A stretch of DNA of 64,000 nt from Paenibacillus sp. Soil766. Lineage in GTDB: Bacteria; Bacillota; Bacilli; Paenibacillales; NBRC-103111. The stretch lies in NCBI RefSeq assembly GCF_001428105.1, contig NZ_LMSJ01000022.1, positions 4,250 to 68,249 of the forward strand, read 5' to 3'. A program made the position numbers and the translations under genes. Each line of letters starts with the position of its first letter. The stretch's first letter is position 1. This document shows, one piece after another, positions 35,568-45,682 of this stretch. Below the pieces are notes generated by a model, which saw only the letters and a program-made list of their open reading frames with translations, did no database searches and was not told where the DNA came from.

Positions 35568-37109
35568 TTATTTTCCGTTTAGTTTGGCGTATGCGTCGTT
35601 TATTTCCTGTATCATCTTGTCACCTCCGTCCGCCTTCCATGCCGCAATCGCCTTGTCGATGCTGTCTATAGGCTCCTCCCCGATGACGATTTTGAGCTGA
35701 GTCTCTTTGAACTTCGTATCAAGGGTCTTTTCTTTCTGTGCGTAGGTCTCCGAATAGATTTCCAACCCGCCAGATGCGTTTTTCCATGGATATTTGGCAT
35801 TGTTCTTATTGAAAGTTTCGTCAAATTTGGCTACCTCAGGAGCAGTCCAACGGTAATTCCCGAGGTTTGGATCGGCGCGCAAGAAAAACCAATTGTTCAA
35901 AATCCGAGGCAGGTCAGTATCTATGAGTGGCGTTGCTTTAAATGTGCCATCAGCTTCTTTCGTATAGTGAACGCCTTCAAGCCCGCTTTTCATAATATCC
36001 GTGCCTTCGTCGGTCACCCACCAATCGAGCATCTTCAAAATCCGTTGTTGCTTCTTAAGGTCAATTTTGCCGTTGATCACGGTTTTTCTATTTCCAACCA
36101 AATCCGTCGGATTTCCGCGAAGACCAGTAGGGCCGATTGGCGGTGCTAGCTGAGCCAGCTGTGCGTTCGGGTCTATTTTCTTTAGTTTTTCGGTATCTGT
36201 CCTTAATCCAAGAGGGTGATGAGTCCAAATACCCGACTTGCCTCCTTGGAACAACTCGTAGACATTGTTGTTTTTCTTGCTGAGGAAGTCCTTGTCCAGA
36301 ACACCCTCCTCATACATTTTGTGAAGATAGCCGAGGAATTCTTTCTGCTCCTTGGCTTGTACATACTGGGGAATCAGCTTACCGTCCGCCATCTTCCAGC
36401 CGTTGGCAAGACCAAATGCGGCCCGCAATTGAGCGGTGTTCGCCCCTAACTCTTGATCCGTTGTGAAACCTACCGTATCTTTCTTCCCGTTCTTGTCCGG
36501 ATCATTCAATGCGAACGCCTTCATGATCTGATAAAATTCATCAACGTTGAATGTCTCTTCTTTCGGCATCGGTAGCCCCACATTGCTTATCCAGTCCGTG
36601 CGAATCTGATAGCTGTCCCGGACCTCTATTCCCCACGTCGGCATCCCATATAATTTCCCCTGTGGATTCAGCATCTTCCATTGGTCATCCGGCCACGCCT
36701 TTGCCAGATTCGGGTACTTACTCAGATGAGGAGCCAAATCCATGAAAATCCCCTCATTTTGCCATTTGACGAAATTGTCCGTGGTGAGCCTATACATGTC
36801 CGGCAAGTCTCCCGACGCTGCAAGCACATTCAACTTGTCCTTGTAGGTCGCACCGTCCGTCCACATAAGCTTCAAATCAATGTTAAACTTCTCGTTCAGA
36901 TACTTGATGGTAGGATGGTCTTCCCGCCATTTTCCTCCACTCCACGATTCCGGCATAAAGGTGATTGTCAGCTTTTCCTTCATATCATCCGCGACACCGA
37001 CATTGTTTGTTTTTCCTGCGACGTCACCCGATTGACCGTTACTAGAACAACCAGCTAAAGCGGATGCTACCATAATTCCTGAAATTAATAGTGCTACTTT
37101 TTTCTTCAA
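35568..37109 (-). CDS. Extracellular sugar-binding lipoprotein (ABC transporter)
   Basis: A 513-residue lipoprotein with a short basic start, hydrophobic segment and lipobox LAGC near residue 21. The start is TTG 37109 with AGGAGG eight bases upstream. The family 1 binding-protein fold is of the large LplA-like class, and the DPDKNGKKDTVGF stretch is typical. It is the first gene of the transport unit; the kinase/regulator pair upstream (37219-40076) probably controls it. Confidence 0.9.
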   Translation of the reverse strand: MKKKVALLISGIMVASALAGCSSNGQSGDVAGKTNNVGVADDMKEKLTITFMPESWSGGKWREDHPTIKYLNEKFNIDLKLMWTDGATYKDKLNVLAASGDLPDMYRLTTDNFVKWQNEGIFMDLAPHLSKYPNLAKAWPDDQWKMLNPQGKLYGMPTWGIEVRDSYQIRTDWISNVGLPMPKEETFNVDEFYQIMKAFALNDPDKNGKKDTVGFTTDQELGANTAQLRAAFGLANGWKMADGKLIPQYVQAKEQKEFLGYLHKMYEEGVLDKDFLSKKNNNVYELFQGGKSGIWTHHPLGLRTDTEKLKKIDPNAQLAQLAPPIGPTGLRGNPTDLVGNRKTVINGKIDLKKQQRILKMLDWWVTDEGTDIMKSGLEGVHYTKEADGTFKATPLIDTDLPRILNNWFFLRADPNLGNYRWTAPEVAKFDETFNKNNAKYPWKNASGGLEIYSETYAQKEKTLDTKFKETQLKIVIGEEPIDSIDKAIAAWKADGGDKMIQEINDAYAKLNGK

Positions 37110-37218
37110 TATTGACCCCTCCTGTAATATGACTTCAATTACATTGTAGAATATAAGTAGCGCTTTGTTTTTTCACATTTTTCTCATTTGTTATCCAATA
37201 TTATTTTTGTGAAATTTC

Positions 37219-39063
37219 TTATTCATTTGTATCAGAAAATAGTTTAAAAGGGATACGGATGGCAACGACTGTCCCTCTATCCGAAAACGATTCAATTCTT
37301 ATTCCGTACCTCTCCCCGTACTGAAGTACAAGGCGTGCATGCACATTAGCCAGTCCGAGCGAATCGCGTGCGGCATAGTAACCAGCAGTTTGATGCTCGG
37401 CAACTTGGGCAAGAGAGTTGCGAAGGGCCTCGAGCTTGTCTCTCGGGATACCGGGACCATTATCCGCTACTTCAAGAATGAGATCGGTGCCTTCGTCAAA
37501 GGCGCTGACCAGAACATTAGCATTTCCGTTCATCGGCTCAACTGCATATTTTACCGCGTTTTCAACTATGGGTTGGAGGGATAGCTTGACAACACGCGCC
37601 TCCATGAATTTCTCATTCACGTATATCTTGCTTACAAAATTTTGCTTATAGCGGATATCGATGATCTCCAGATACTTACTCAGATGATTGATTTCCTCGC
37701 GAAGTGTTACTTCGAGAGGTTCCAACTTGGCGGTATAACGGAAAAACGAACCTAAACTGACCGCAATCCTTTCAATCTTGGGAATCTCCTCCAGAAAAGC
37801 GATGCTTCGGATAATCTCTAGCGTATTATACAGAAAATGTGGATTGATCTGACCTTGAAGTGCTTTGATCATCGCGTCCTTTTGCTTAACCTCTAGCTGC
37901 ATCTCCCGTAATTGATACCGGTATACATCATCAATTAATGTATTTAGTCGATCAATCATTTGACTAAAACTGCGATTCAGGCTCTGCAGTTCGTCTTTTC
38001 CAGGATGAAATTCAACATGAATGCCTAGATTCCCTCGCTCGACTTCGTTCATGACCTTTTTCAGTCGAATCACGGGTTCCATAAGCAGCTTGGTCAAAAT
38101 TGGAACCACCAGAATAACAAAGATAAATAAAAAAAGTAGTACGATCAGCATCGATTTTGTCGCTACGTTCAAGCCTGTCGCCATCTCTTGAAGCGGAACA
38201 ACAGCAACGATTCGCCAATCCGTGAACTCTGATCTGGTAAAAGTAATCAAATAATCGAACTTTCCTGATTCTTGCATCGTATCTGGTTCGTTTAAGTGAA
38301 AATCGTTGAGTGGCGTCATGGAAATTGATCTGCCAAGTAGACTGGAATTCGGATGATACACCACGGTATCCGATGATGAGACAATAATAAATGTACCGGT
38401 TTTACCAATCTTCGTCTTACCCATAATTTCATTCACTTCGGCCATCGAAAGATTGATCACTAGCCTGCCGACCATACGCGTGTTCTCTGTACTGAATACA
38501 GGAACAACAAGAGATATGATCGGAACTTTATAAGGATAAGAATCGTAAGTCGGGATGACTACCGTATTCTTGGTAAACGGTAAACGGAGCCACGGTTCAT
38601 CTGGCCGATACTCAACCTGACCATTTGAAGAAATGATCTCACCGTTTTCTTTCATGAGAACGAGACTCTCTATCTCTGAGTAGTTAATTGCGATGTGCCT
38701 TCGAAGCGTATCTTCTATAATTGTTCGGTTTGCCAAGGATAGAGGAGCACTTCCTGTTAGCCATTCTTGGATTAATCCTGCCTCTTGATTCGGATTTGAG
38801 GCATGTCCTATGGAGGGTAGTGGCCCAGCGATCGTAACAGAGGTTGACCGAATTAGCTGGTTAAAATATCGGTCTATTTGGTTATTGAGACTTGCCGAAG
38901 AGCTTCTCGCGATATTATAGAAGTCCTGTGTTGTTGCCCGGGTATAGTAAATGTGAGCTGAAAGTGCAATCGTTATCACCCCGAGCAAGCTTACTGTCAG
39001 GAATGCGACGATCATCTTCTGTTTAATCGAATATCGATACATAAAACGTTTGATGCGGTTCAT
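37219..39063 (-). CDS. YesM-type sensor histidine kinase
   Basis: A 614-residue membrane kinase. It has a transmembrane segment (about 15-36), an extracellular Cache-like sensor (about 37-290), a second transmembrane segment (about 298-320), a HAMP linker (about 322-372), a His_kinase domain with INPHFLYNT (phospho-acceptor His near 404) and an HATPase with DNGPGIP near 525. Its ATG overlaps the stop of the response regulator by four bases (ATGA), so the pair is co-translated. It probably detects xylan-type sugars outside the cell and drives the adjacent transport and hydrolase genes. Confidence 0.92.
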   Translation of the reverse strand: MNRIKRFMYRYSIKQKMIVAFLTVSLLGVITIALSAHIYYTRATTQDFYNIARSSSASLNNQIDRYFNQLIRSTSVTIAGPLPSIGHASNPNQEAGLIQEWLTGSAPLSLANRTIIEDTLRRHIAINYSEIESLVLMKENGEIISSNGQVEYRPDEPWLRLPFTKNTVVIPTYDSYPYKVPIISLVVPVFSTENTRMVGRLVINLSMAEVNEIMGKTKIGKTGTFIIVSSSDTVVYHPNSSLLGRSISMTPLNDFHLNEPDTMQESGKFDYLITFTRSEFTDWRIVAVVPLQEMATGLNVATKSMLIVLLFLFIFVILVVPILTKLLMEPVIRLKKVMNEVERGNLGIHVEFHPGKDELQSLNRSFSQMIDRLNTLIDDVYRYQLREMQLEVKQKDAMIKALQGQINPHFLYNTLEIIRSIAFLEEIPKIERIAVSLGSFFRYTAKLEPLEVTLREEINHLSKYLEIIDIRYKQNFVSKIYVNEKFMEARVVKLSLQPIVENAVKYAVEPMNGNANVLVSAFDEGTDLILEVADNGPGIPRDKLEALRNSLAQVAEHQTAGYYAARDSLGLANVHARLVLQYGERYGIRIESFSDRGTVVAIRIPFKLFSDTNE

Positions 39064-40076
39064 AGCCCCATCCTCTTTCGAAATTCATTAGGAGAAACAC
39101 CTGCCGATTTTTTAAAAACCCGGATAAAATAAGGTTGTGTAGCGAATCCAACCTGCTCAGCGATCTCGTAATTTTTCAACTGTGTTTTGATCAAAAGTTC
39201 TTTGGCCTTGTCTACTCTAACATCCTGAATATATTGTACCAATGTCCGTCCAGTGCATCTTTTAAACCAAGAGCTGAAATAAGAGATGCTCATGCTGGCA
39301 AACCGAGCCATTTCGGTTAATGAAATGTCTCTTTTATATTGAGTGTGAATATATTCGCAAACCCGTTTGATAATTTGATTGTTATTCGTGTTATTCTGCT
39401 CTGTATAATACATGATTAATATCATAGCCAAGTTGTTAAAATATCGTATTATTTCGGGATCCACTGCCTCCTCTTGAAGTAAGGGAACTGATTGCCCCGG
39501 TGAGAGCTCCTTAACCATGCCGTTCAGCTTCCATTTAAACAAACGAAGCAGATTCGATCTCGCTGCCGGGTTCATATATCTCAAATTCAATACGGAATCG
39601 ATGATGTCGGACATTTTTCGACTGGCCGTTTGGGGATCCATCTCAGCGAGAGCGTTCACTAGTTGTTGAAAGCGCGACATATAGGCGTTGATTTCTTTCA
39701 GGTTGCCCATATTTTGCTCGGATCTGTGCAATGCCTCCCGAAGTTGTTCCATCTCCACAGGCTTAAGTAAATATTCTGAAATCCCGTAACGAATCGCTTT
39801 TTGGGCATATTGGAAGTTATCATACCCACTGATAATGATGAATGTCATCGGAATGCCATGTTCATGGATTTTTTGAATTAGCGATAGACCGTCCATCTGA
39901 GGCATCATGATGTCCGTAATCAGCACAGTCGGCCATTGCTCTTGAATTAATGCCCAAGCCTCTTCCCCATTCGTTGCTTCCGACACGGATAAAGATTCTC
40001 CTCCGATCCGTATCAACATTTCAACGATAGAGTTTCTAATCCAAGGTTCGTCCTCGGCCACTAGAATATGATACAT
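39060..40076 (-). CDS. YesN-type response regulator with AraC DNA-binding domain
   Basis: 338 residues. ATG 40076 is taken, with GGGGGTGA just upstream; an ATG five codons earlier has no site. The receiver domain (1-120) has the acidic pocket ED at 8-9, phospho-Asp55 in TDIMMP and Lys in LLKPVE. A linker and a C-terminal AraC double helix-turn-helix (about 235-335) follow. It is the partner of the kinase at 37219, with which it overlaps. Confidence 0.92.
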   Translation of the reverse strand: MYHILVAEDEPWIRNSIVEMLIRIGGESLSVSEATNGEEAWALIQEQWPTVLITDIMMPQMDGLSLIQKIHEHGIPMTFIIISGYDNFQYAQKAIRYGISEYLLKPVEMEQLREALHRSEQNMGNLKEINAYMSRFQQLVNALAEMDPQTASRKMSDIIDSVLNLRYMNPAARSNLLRLFKWKLNGMVKELSPGQSVPLLQEEAVDPEIIRYFNNLAMILIMYYTEQNNTNNNQIIKRVCEYIHTQYKRDISLTEMARFASMSISYFSSWFKRCTGRTLVQYIQDVRVDKAKELLIKTQLKNYEIAEQVGFATQPYFIRVFKKSAGVSPNEFRKRMGL

Positions 40077-40221
40077 AGCGATCACCCCCATAACGATTAT
40101 CTCTATAGTTTATCAAAAAAAAGTTATCTTATTTTACTTTTTCTTATCCGATTTTATATAAAAAACATATAACAGTTATTTTCTGAGTTGTGGTGATTCC
40201 AATAAAACAATATAAACAGCT

Positions 40222-40257
40222 TGAAAACACAAATAGCCCTACGATTTTTCGTAAGGC
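40222..40257 (-). terminator. Terminator after the orphan ATPase gene
   Basis: On the minus strand GCCTTACGA pairs with TCGTAGGGC (one G-U) around AAAA, followed by a T-rich but interrupted tail. It lies 34 bases past the ATPase stop. Confidence 0.6.
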
Positions 40258-40290
40258 CCAATAATAAGTAATGTTAACCTTGGAGCATAT

Positions 40291-40962
40291 TCAATGAATC
40301 AACCGCCCGTCCCTAAATCTTACAACCCGCTTCGCCTGCTCCGCGACCTGCCGATCATGTGTAATTACAATAATCGTCCTCCCCTGCTCATTCAACCGCC
40401 TGAAAATATCCATAATCTCCGCACCGGTTTTCGAGTCCAATGCTCCTGTAGGTTCATCCGCCAGAATAATCGGTGGATCTCCAGCCAACGTCCTAGCAAT
40501 AGCAACACGCTGCTGTTGCCCGCCAGATAATTCTGAAGGAAAGTGCTTCCTGCGTTCCAACAAATCCACTGCTTCCAACGCTTGCAAGACTAACGGCTCT
40601 CGTTGTTTTCTCGTTAATCCGCGATAAATCAACGGTAGCTCTACGTTTTCATAAGCACTTAACCTCGGCAGCAGGTTAAAGCTCTGGAACACAAATCCGA
40701 TCTTCCTATTCCGAATCTCTGCCAGTTGCGAATCCTTCAGCGAGTGAATCTGCTTCCCGTCCAGCACATACAGACCTTCATCCGAAACCTCCAAACAGCC
40801 TATGATATTCATCAGCGTGGACTTTCCAGACCCCGAAGGCCCCATAATAGCGACAAACTCACCTTGCGCGATGTCTAGCGAAATATCATCTAGGGCGCGG
40901 ATTGTCTCCCCGCCCATATAATAAAATTTACTAACATGCTCAATCTGGATTAAGGCTGTCAT
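40291..40962 (-). CDS. ABC transporter ATP-binding protein (LolD/MacB type)
   Basis: A 223-residue ATPase. ATG 40962 is chosen with GGAGG eight bases upstream. The Walker A sequence GPSGSGKST is near 40-48, the Q-loop FQSFNLLPR near 88, the signature LSGGQQQR near 140, Walker B ILADEPTGALD near 160 and the H-loop THD near 195. This subclass partners with MacB/FtsX-like permeases for export of peptides or lipoproteins, not with sugar permeases. No such permease gene is adjacent, so the gene is an orphan here and is probably not the missing ATPase of the sugar transporters. Confidence 0.93.
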   Translation of the reverse strand: MTALIQIEHVSKFYYMGGETIRALDDISLDIAQGEFVAIMGPSGSGKSTLMNIIGCLEVSDEGLYVLDGKQIHSLKDSQLAEIRNRKIGFVFQSFNLLPRLSAYENVELPLIYRGLTRKQREPLVLQALEAVDLLERRKHFPSELSGGQQQRVAIARTLAGDPPIILADEPTGALDSKTGAEIMDIFRRLNEQGRTIIVITHDRQVAEQAKRVVRFRDGRLIH

Positions 40963-41047
40963 TGTCTTCGCCTCCATTATCTGAAATCAAATAAATGAAG
41001 AATGCGATTCAATTCCAATGAATTCAATTCTTTTACAATCCATTCTC

Positions 41048-41749
41048 TTACCGCTTCGCCTTATAAAACTCATGATACAGCTTCATTAGCGCCCGCTTCT
41101 CAATCCGCGACACATACGACCGTGAAATGCCTAGCTCTTTCGCAATCTCCCGCTGCGTCCGCTCTTCGCCGCCAAGCTCCAAACCAAACCGACCGACAAC
41201 AACTTCCTTCTCGCGGTCATCCAAAATCTCTAAATTTTTATATATCTTCGACTTCTCAATCTTCAGCTGTACCGCATCCACTACATCGTCAGCTTCACTG
41301 CCGAGGATGTCAATCAACGTAATCTCATTCCCCTCTTTGTCCGTTCCAATGGGATCGTGCAGAGATACATCTTTACGTGTCTTCTTCAATGAACGAAGAT
41401 GCATTAAGATCTCATTTTCTATACAACGCGCCGCAAAAGTCGCCAACTTCGTGCCCTTATTCGGCGAGAAAGATTCGATAGCTTTGATCAATCCGATCGT
41501 CCCGATGGAGATCAAATCTTCCAAATCTTCTCCGGTATTGTCGAATTTTTTCACTATATGTGCGACCAATCTCAAATTGTGTTCAATCAACTTGTTCCTA
41601 GAGTGATCATTGCCTTCTGCCATTTGTCTAAGATGTAATTCTTCTTCTGCCTCGGTAAGTGGTTGAGGAAACGCATTATTTTTGACATAGGATACAAGCA
41701 AGGTTAGCTGCTTTATTAATACAGCTATTGCGCTAAACAATCCAGGCAT
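41048..41749 (-). CDS. sigK: RNA polymerase sigma-K factor (late mother-cell sporulation sigma)
   Basis: A 233-residue sigma factor, intact and uninterrupted. It begins with the membrane-associated pro-sequence expected for pro-sigma-K (hydrophobic first 20 residues, then [14 protein letters not shown]). Region 2 follows ([16 protein letters not shown], then [18 protein letters not shown]), and region 4 has the helix-turn-helix [24 protein letters not shown] 41749 is preferred, with GGGGGTGG five bases upstream; a GTG three codons earlier is possible. No skin-type element splits the gene. In relatives it directs late spore-coat and cortex genes after proteolytic removal of the pro-peptide. 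Confidence 0.95.
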   Translation of the reverse strand: MPGLFSAIAVLIKQLTLLVSYVKNNAFPQPLTEAEEELHLRQMAEGNDHSRNKLIEHNLRLVAHIVKKFDNTGEDLEDLISIGTIGLIKAIESFSPNKGTKLATFAARCIENEILMHLRSLKKTRKDVSLHDPIGTDKEGNEITLIDILGSEADDVVDAVQLKIEKSKIYKNLEILDDREKEVVVGRFGLELGGEERTQREIAKELGISRSYVSRIEKRALMKLYHEFYKAKR

Positions 41750-41859
41750 TCCAGCCACCCCCTTCAGTGTTAGCGGATCTTAGCTGTTCGGAAGTCTCCG
41801 CTTTGAGCTTAGTATTAGTGTATGTAGGTGGGAGCCTAGAAGTGCATGTACCTTATAAC

Positions 41860-42093
41860 TTAGACAAAGAAGTCATCTGGAACTAGCTCATTTAAATTGT
41901 ATTGTCTATCCCGCTTTACACTAAGATAAGAAAGAAACTTTAGTCTCCTCTGATTAAACTCAAATATAGCCTGCTCTTTCGAGGTCTCCATTTCCTCCGC
42001 TTCGCTAAGAGATCCGAGCATCCGGTACGCCACAGCCAAAAGATGCTTCCATGATACCTCGAATTGCTCCGCCATCCACGGCTCACCATCCAT
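41860..42093 (-). pseudogene. ECF/SigJ-like sigma factor, N-terminal fragment
   Basis: The first 35 codons read like the start of an ECF-type sigma factor: a SWKHLLAVAYRMLGSLSEAEEM block matching the usual LFSVAYRMLGSVSEAED pattern of region 2.1-2.2. The match stops abruptly, and the remaining 40 codons resemble nothing I know. Regions 2.3 to 4 are missing. The fragment lies just upstream of sigK and points the same way. Confidence 0.6.
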
Positions 42094-42310
42094 TAGATTT
42101 CTTCCTCTTCATGAAAAAATTTTGTTTACATTAGTATGACGAAAGCTTCCCTGTTATGGTGATAACAAAACTAAGCCTCCTATAAGCTGATGTTCCAGAA
42201 TACCCCGGTTTGATCCTTACCGATAAAGAATACCTTCATAAGCAGCATACAGATCGTTCTCCAACGCCTCAGAAGGTGCAACTTGATAGCTGCGCGAACA
42301 ACTGGACCCA
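42094..42310. other. Intergenic stretch
   Basis: No gene is supported between the sigma fragment and the terminator of the xylanase gene. Short frames on the minus strand (near 42180-42280) are open but unrecognised and frameshifted relative to each other. Confidence 0.4.
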
Positions 42311-42364
42311 ATTACAAAAAAAACTGCCGCAGTTCATTTGCATTGCGGCAGTTTTTTTGTAATT
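42311..42364 (-). terminator. Strong bidirectional terminator after the GH10 gene
   Basis: ATTACAAAAAAA-ACTGCCGCA pairs with TGCGGCAGT-TTTTTTGTAAT around a short loop, giving a near-perfect stem flanked by A- and T-tracts, so it can work from either side. It lies 37 bases past the xylanase stop. Confidence 0.92.
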
Positions 42365-42400
42365 AGGATTGCTATTTACGGATAGGGTATAACTAACGAA

Positions 42401-45400
42401 TTAATTGATGTTGGTTGCGATATACGCAAGATCCCAGATATCAATTTTGTTATCGTCGTTCATATCAGCAACTTTAGCTTTTGCCCAATCTGTGCTGGTG
42501 GAGTTCTTGCCATAGTGATAAGCTACAATCGCGATGTCACCTACGTTGGTGTCTGCATCTCCGTTTATGTTTGCAGACTTATTAGCTGTTGCTTTGAAGG
42601 TATCAATGGATGTGTTGAGTGCTGCGAGAGCACTGTCAACTTGGGCTTGAGTTGCGCTTGCATTGTCTCTTACAGCAATTGCGGTGTTAATTACTTCAAG
42701 GAGTGCGTCTTTAGCTGCTTGCGGATATTGACCAGGTTTAGTACCTACTATAGCCGCGTTGTACAGGGTTTGTGCACTCGTAATTGCTGCATTCAAAGCA
42801 GTTTTATCCAGTTGAATAGCATCAACGGATATAGTCTTGCTGCTCAGTGCAGCAGTAGTTACGGTTCCATCAGGACCGCCAGTCTTCGCTTGAGAGACTG
42901 CAATGGTTCCACTTGTATTCTGAACACCGGACTTTACCTTAAAGGTTATATTCAAAACAGGTGTGCTGATTCCAGCTACCCCTCCTCCGATATTAACGGA
43001 AATGATTCTCACTTTTCCAGGGGTAGCAGTATCTTCTTTCAGAACCTGAATGTTACTGGTTGCACCCGCTGCACTGACATAATCGAATACGCTGGAATCA
43101 TAGCTTAGCGTGATATCCTGTGCGTACACGCTTTGTGTCACGCTATCCAGGCTAACAGCTGCTGTGAAAGTAGCTCCAGGTGTCACACTGTTGTTAGCTG
43201 CGATTGTTGCTGTAAGCGATTCGGCTTCTCCATTACCAGGTGTATAGATTCCAAGGTCGCCAAGGTCAATTGCATAGCTATTCTGGAGTTTCTCGTATTC
43301 GCCTGCAAAGAAATCATCCAGGTATGAATGTCCTAGAACGAATCTGTCCGGATTCACGGAGCCATAGTAGCCGGCATTGGCATTGCTCTGACTGTCAAAC
43401 AACACATAGCTTCCCTGCCATCCTGAACCGGCTACGCCCCAGCTGATGATGTGATCGATATAAGGGGCGAACCTGTTGAACAGTTTGTACATCAGCGCGT
43501 ACTCATAACCAAGGGCGTCAGACTGTCTGACATTAAGTACTGTGGGAGCGACCGCGCCGCCGCCTGGGGTGCTAGTCGGTGCCTTAAGGTCAAGTTCTGA
43601 GTAGGCAATACCGGAAAGAAGGCCTTCGTCAATGAGAGAAGCATAGAGGGCCATGGCATATTGGTTATCGCTTGCAAGGGTCTTTCCAATCGAATCGTGT
43701 CCCTGAATACCCATGTCTTCGATAAGGGGTCTTCCGTCATACAGCGGATCGGAGAGCCATGCGGTGTTCACTGCTCGAATCATGTTGTATGCAGTTCTCG
43801 CTTTGGTGCGATTAGAAATGTCATAATCGTTATAGGTCAATTTCGGAGGATCGTTAACGATATACGCATCAATGCTGCCAACGTTGTCGTGTCCGTCGAG
43901 CTTCATGTACGCTGGAAGATTAGCGTAGTTGGATTTGTAAGCCGCCGCCATCTTGGCGTTGGGGGCCGCGATGTGCGCGTTTTTGAAGAGCAAGTAAATG
44001 TAATGCTCGGTGATATCGCCGCCAATTAGATCATCCGACATTGCAGAAAGCCAGTTGGTGTTTTTGAGTGACTGTCTCCAGCTGTTCGGATCCGCGGGGA
44101 TGGTTTCGCTGTGACGGCTTTCGTGGACCTCTTCGTTGAGTACGTCCCATGAATGGATGGGGATTACTCCGCGAGATACACTTGAGCCATACTTCGTATC
44201 TGTGGTTAGAAAGTGCCGCATCACATACATTGTGTGGTTAAACTGCACTCTTCTGGCCATTTCTTTGTCTACCTTAACCGTAGTTGTAACGCCGTTGCCC
44301 AATCCATAGTAGTTGGTTGTTCCATTATATCCCAAGGAAAGGGTCGCGGGAATCATCTGTCTCATCCATGCAGGGGCCTGGTTGTACCATGCCAAAACGT
44401 GGGCGTGAGACTTATACTGTCCGGGAGTTCCGGAATCCCTGATCGCTTGATAAGCGCTGGTCGGGAAACTGTATTCACCTATACCAGGGGTGTTGGTTGC
44501 GCCGCTAAGAGCCTCGCCAGTAACGCTTTTCAACCAGCTCGGGCCGCGGGGATGCGTTGCATCGGCCTTGAGATTGTTGCCGTCGACAAAGATTTCATAG
44601 TGATTAGCTCTGGTTCCGGTTACTGCTCCGGTACCGATCGTACCGACCATGAACTTGCCATTATCCTTGTTGTAAACATTCTTTAAAGGCGTTACGACAC
44701 TTTGGTTTTCCTTGTTGACAACATTCGGAAGCGCAACACCGTTAGGATCCGGTGCAGTTATTTTGATGTTGCCGACAAGAAGCTTACCTGTTTCTGCGGG
44801 ACGGCCGTTCTCGCCATGGAGCTCAAGAATGAAGATCGAAGAAGTGCCAGTTGTGGCGGTAATGCTGTTGTGCTTCAACAACCAGGTTTCACCGTTGTAG
44901 CTGCCAATCCAGTCAGGGTTAAGGTTGTTATACTCGTATTCCCTGAGGTAGGTATCGATGTCAGAGCCGGCATTTCTGATCCTCCACCTCATGAATTTTC
45001 CCTGCGCGCTCTTGGGATAGAACACATCAAACTCAATAGTTGAGCCTGCCGGGACATCTACACTCGGGGACAACGGAGATTGAAGAGAAATTCCTCCGAA
45101 GGTGGAGGTTCCGTTATGGACGTAATTGATCTGAAGCACATCAGCTTTGCCTTGGGAATCTGCAAAAGGGTACGGAATCACATTGAATGTACCACCAGCA
45201 AAGTCGGCGGGGACACGGCTATCAAGCGGCGTTCTCTTGGTCCAGACATTGGTTGGCGCAGTAACTTTTACAGGTACTTTACCAGGACCCGGATCAAGAC
45301 GGAAATAGGGATCTGAACCGTCCGCTTTGATCTTTCCAGTGAAACTCACTATTGCGTTTTCAAGGCTAGCTATGGCTTCGCCGGCAGGAGTGAGCGCATT

Positions 45401-45682
45401 GCGCGCGAACTCAAGTGCGTTATCAAGATCTTTGAGTTCGTCGGCGTACACCCACGGGAAAGCTTTGTTCACATCAGATCCAACGTCAGTTTGGCTAATC
45501 TGGAGCGGAAATTCCTCGTTGCCGGCTTTTAGAGCTTCGGCTTGTGCAATGAGGTCGTTCAGTTCATGTGTCTGTTCGACTCCAGCTGCAGCGGCCGGGA
45601 CGGGGGCAAACGCGAATATTGAGAACAGCATGATGACTACGAGGATGCGGGAGAGGCCGATTAAGGGTTTTTCACGGTTCAT
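42401..45682 (-). CDS. Multimodular secreted GH10 endo-beta-1,4-xylanase with cohesin-like and dockerin-like domains
   Basis: 1093 residues. A signal peptide (about 1-33) is followed by a helical FIVAR-like stretch, a CBM-like sandwich (about 140-310) and the GH10 barrel (about 330-750). The acid/base Glu lies in WDVLNEEVHESR near 517 and the nucleophile in GIAYSELDLK near 692. After it come a cohesin-like beta-sandwich (about 830-965), another FIVAR-like helical unit (about 970-1030) and a dockerin-like C-terminus (about 1035-1093) with two calcium-loop repeats, NGDADTNVGDIAIVAY and MNDDNKIDIWDLAYIA. Start ATG 45682 has AAAGGAG ten bases upstream. It cuts xylan outside the cell. Carrying both halves of a cohesin-dockerin pair is unusual for a free enzyme. 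Confidence 0.9.
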   Translation of the reverse strand: MNREKPLIGLSRILVVIMLFSIFAFAPVPAAAAGVEQTHELNDLIAQAEALKAGNEEFPLQISQTDVGSDVNKAFPWVYADELKDLDNALEFARNALTPAGEAIASLENAIVSFTGKIKADGSDPYFRLDPGPGKVPVKVTAPTNVWTKRTPLDSRVPADFAGGTFNVIPYPFADSQGKADVLQINYVHNGTSTFGGISLQSPLSPSVDVPAGSTIEFDVFYPKSAQGKFMRWRIRNAGSDIDTYLREYEYNNLNPDWIGSYNGETWLLKHNSITATTGTSSIFILELHGENGRPAETGKLLVGNIKITAPDPNGVALPNVVNKENQSVVTPLKNVYNKDNGKFMVGTIGTGAVTGTRANHYEIFVDGNNLKADATHPRGPSWLKSVTGEALSGATNTPGIGEYSFPTSAYQAIRDSGTPGQYKSHAHVLAWYNQAPAWMRQMIPATLSLGYNGTTNYYGLGNGVTTTVKVDKEMARRVQFNHTMYVMRHFLTTDTKYGSSVSRGVIPIHSWDVLNEEVHESRHSETIPADPNSWRQSLKNTNWLSAMSDDLIGGDITEHYIYLLFKNAHIAAPNAKMAAAYKSNYANLPAYMKLDGHDNVGSIDAYIVNDPPKLTYNDYDISNRTKARTAYNMIRAVNTAWLSDPLYDGRPLIEDMGIQGHDSIGKTLASDNQYAMALYASLIDEGLLSGIAYSELDLKAPTSTPGGGAVAPTVLNVRQSDALGYEYALMYKLFNRFAPYIDHIISWGVAGSGWQGSYVLFDSQSNANAGYYGSVNPDRFVLGHSYLDDFFAGEYEKLQNSYAIDLGDLGIYTPGNGEAESLTATIAANNSVTPGATFTAAVSLDSVTQSVYAQDITLSYDSSVFDYVSAAGATSNIQVLKEDTATPGKVRIISVNIGGGVAGISTPVLNITFKVKSGVQNTSGTIAVSQAKTGGPDGTVTTAALSSKTISVDAIQLDKTALNAAITSAQTLYNAAIVGTKPGQYPQAAKDALLEVINTAIAVRDNASATQAQVDSALAALNTSIDTFKATANKSANINGDADTNVGDIAIVAYHYGKNSTSTDWAKAKVADMNDDNKIDIWDLAYIATNIN

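Noticed and set aside
41048..41749. Possible skin-type interruption of sigK
   Set aside because: The frame is continuous with all sigma regions in order, so the gene here is intact.
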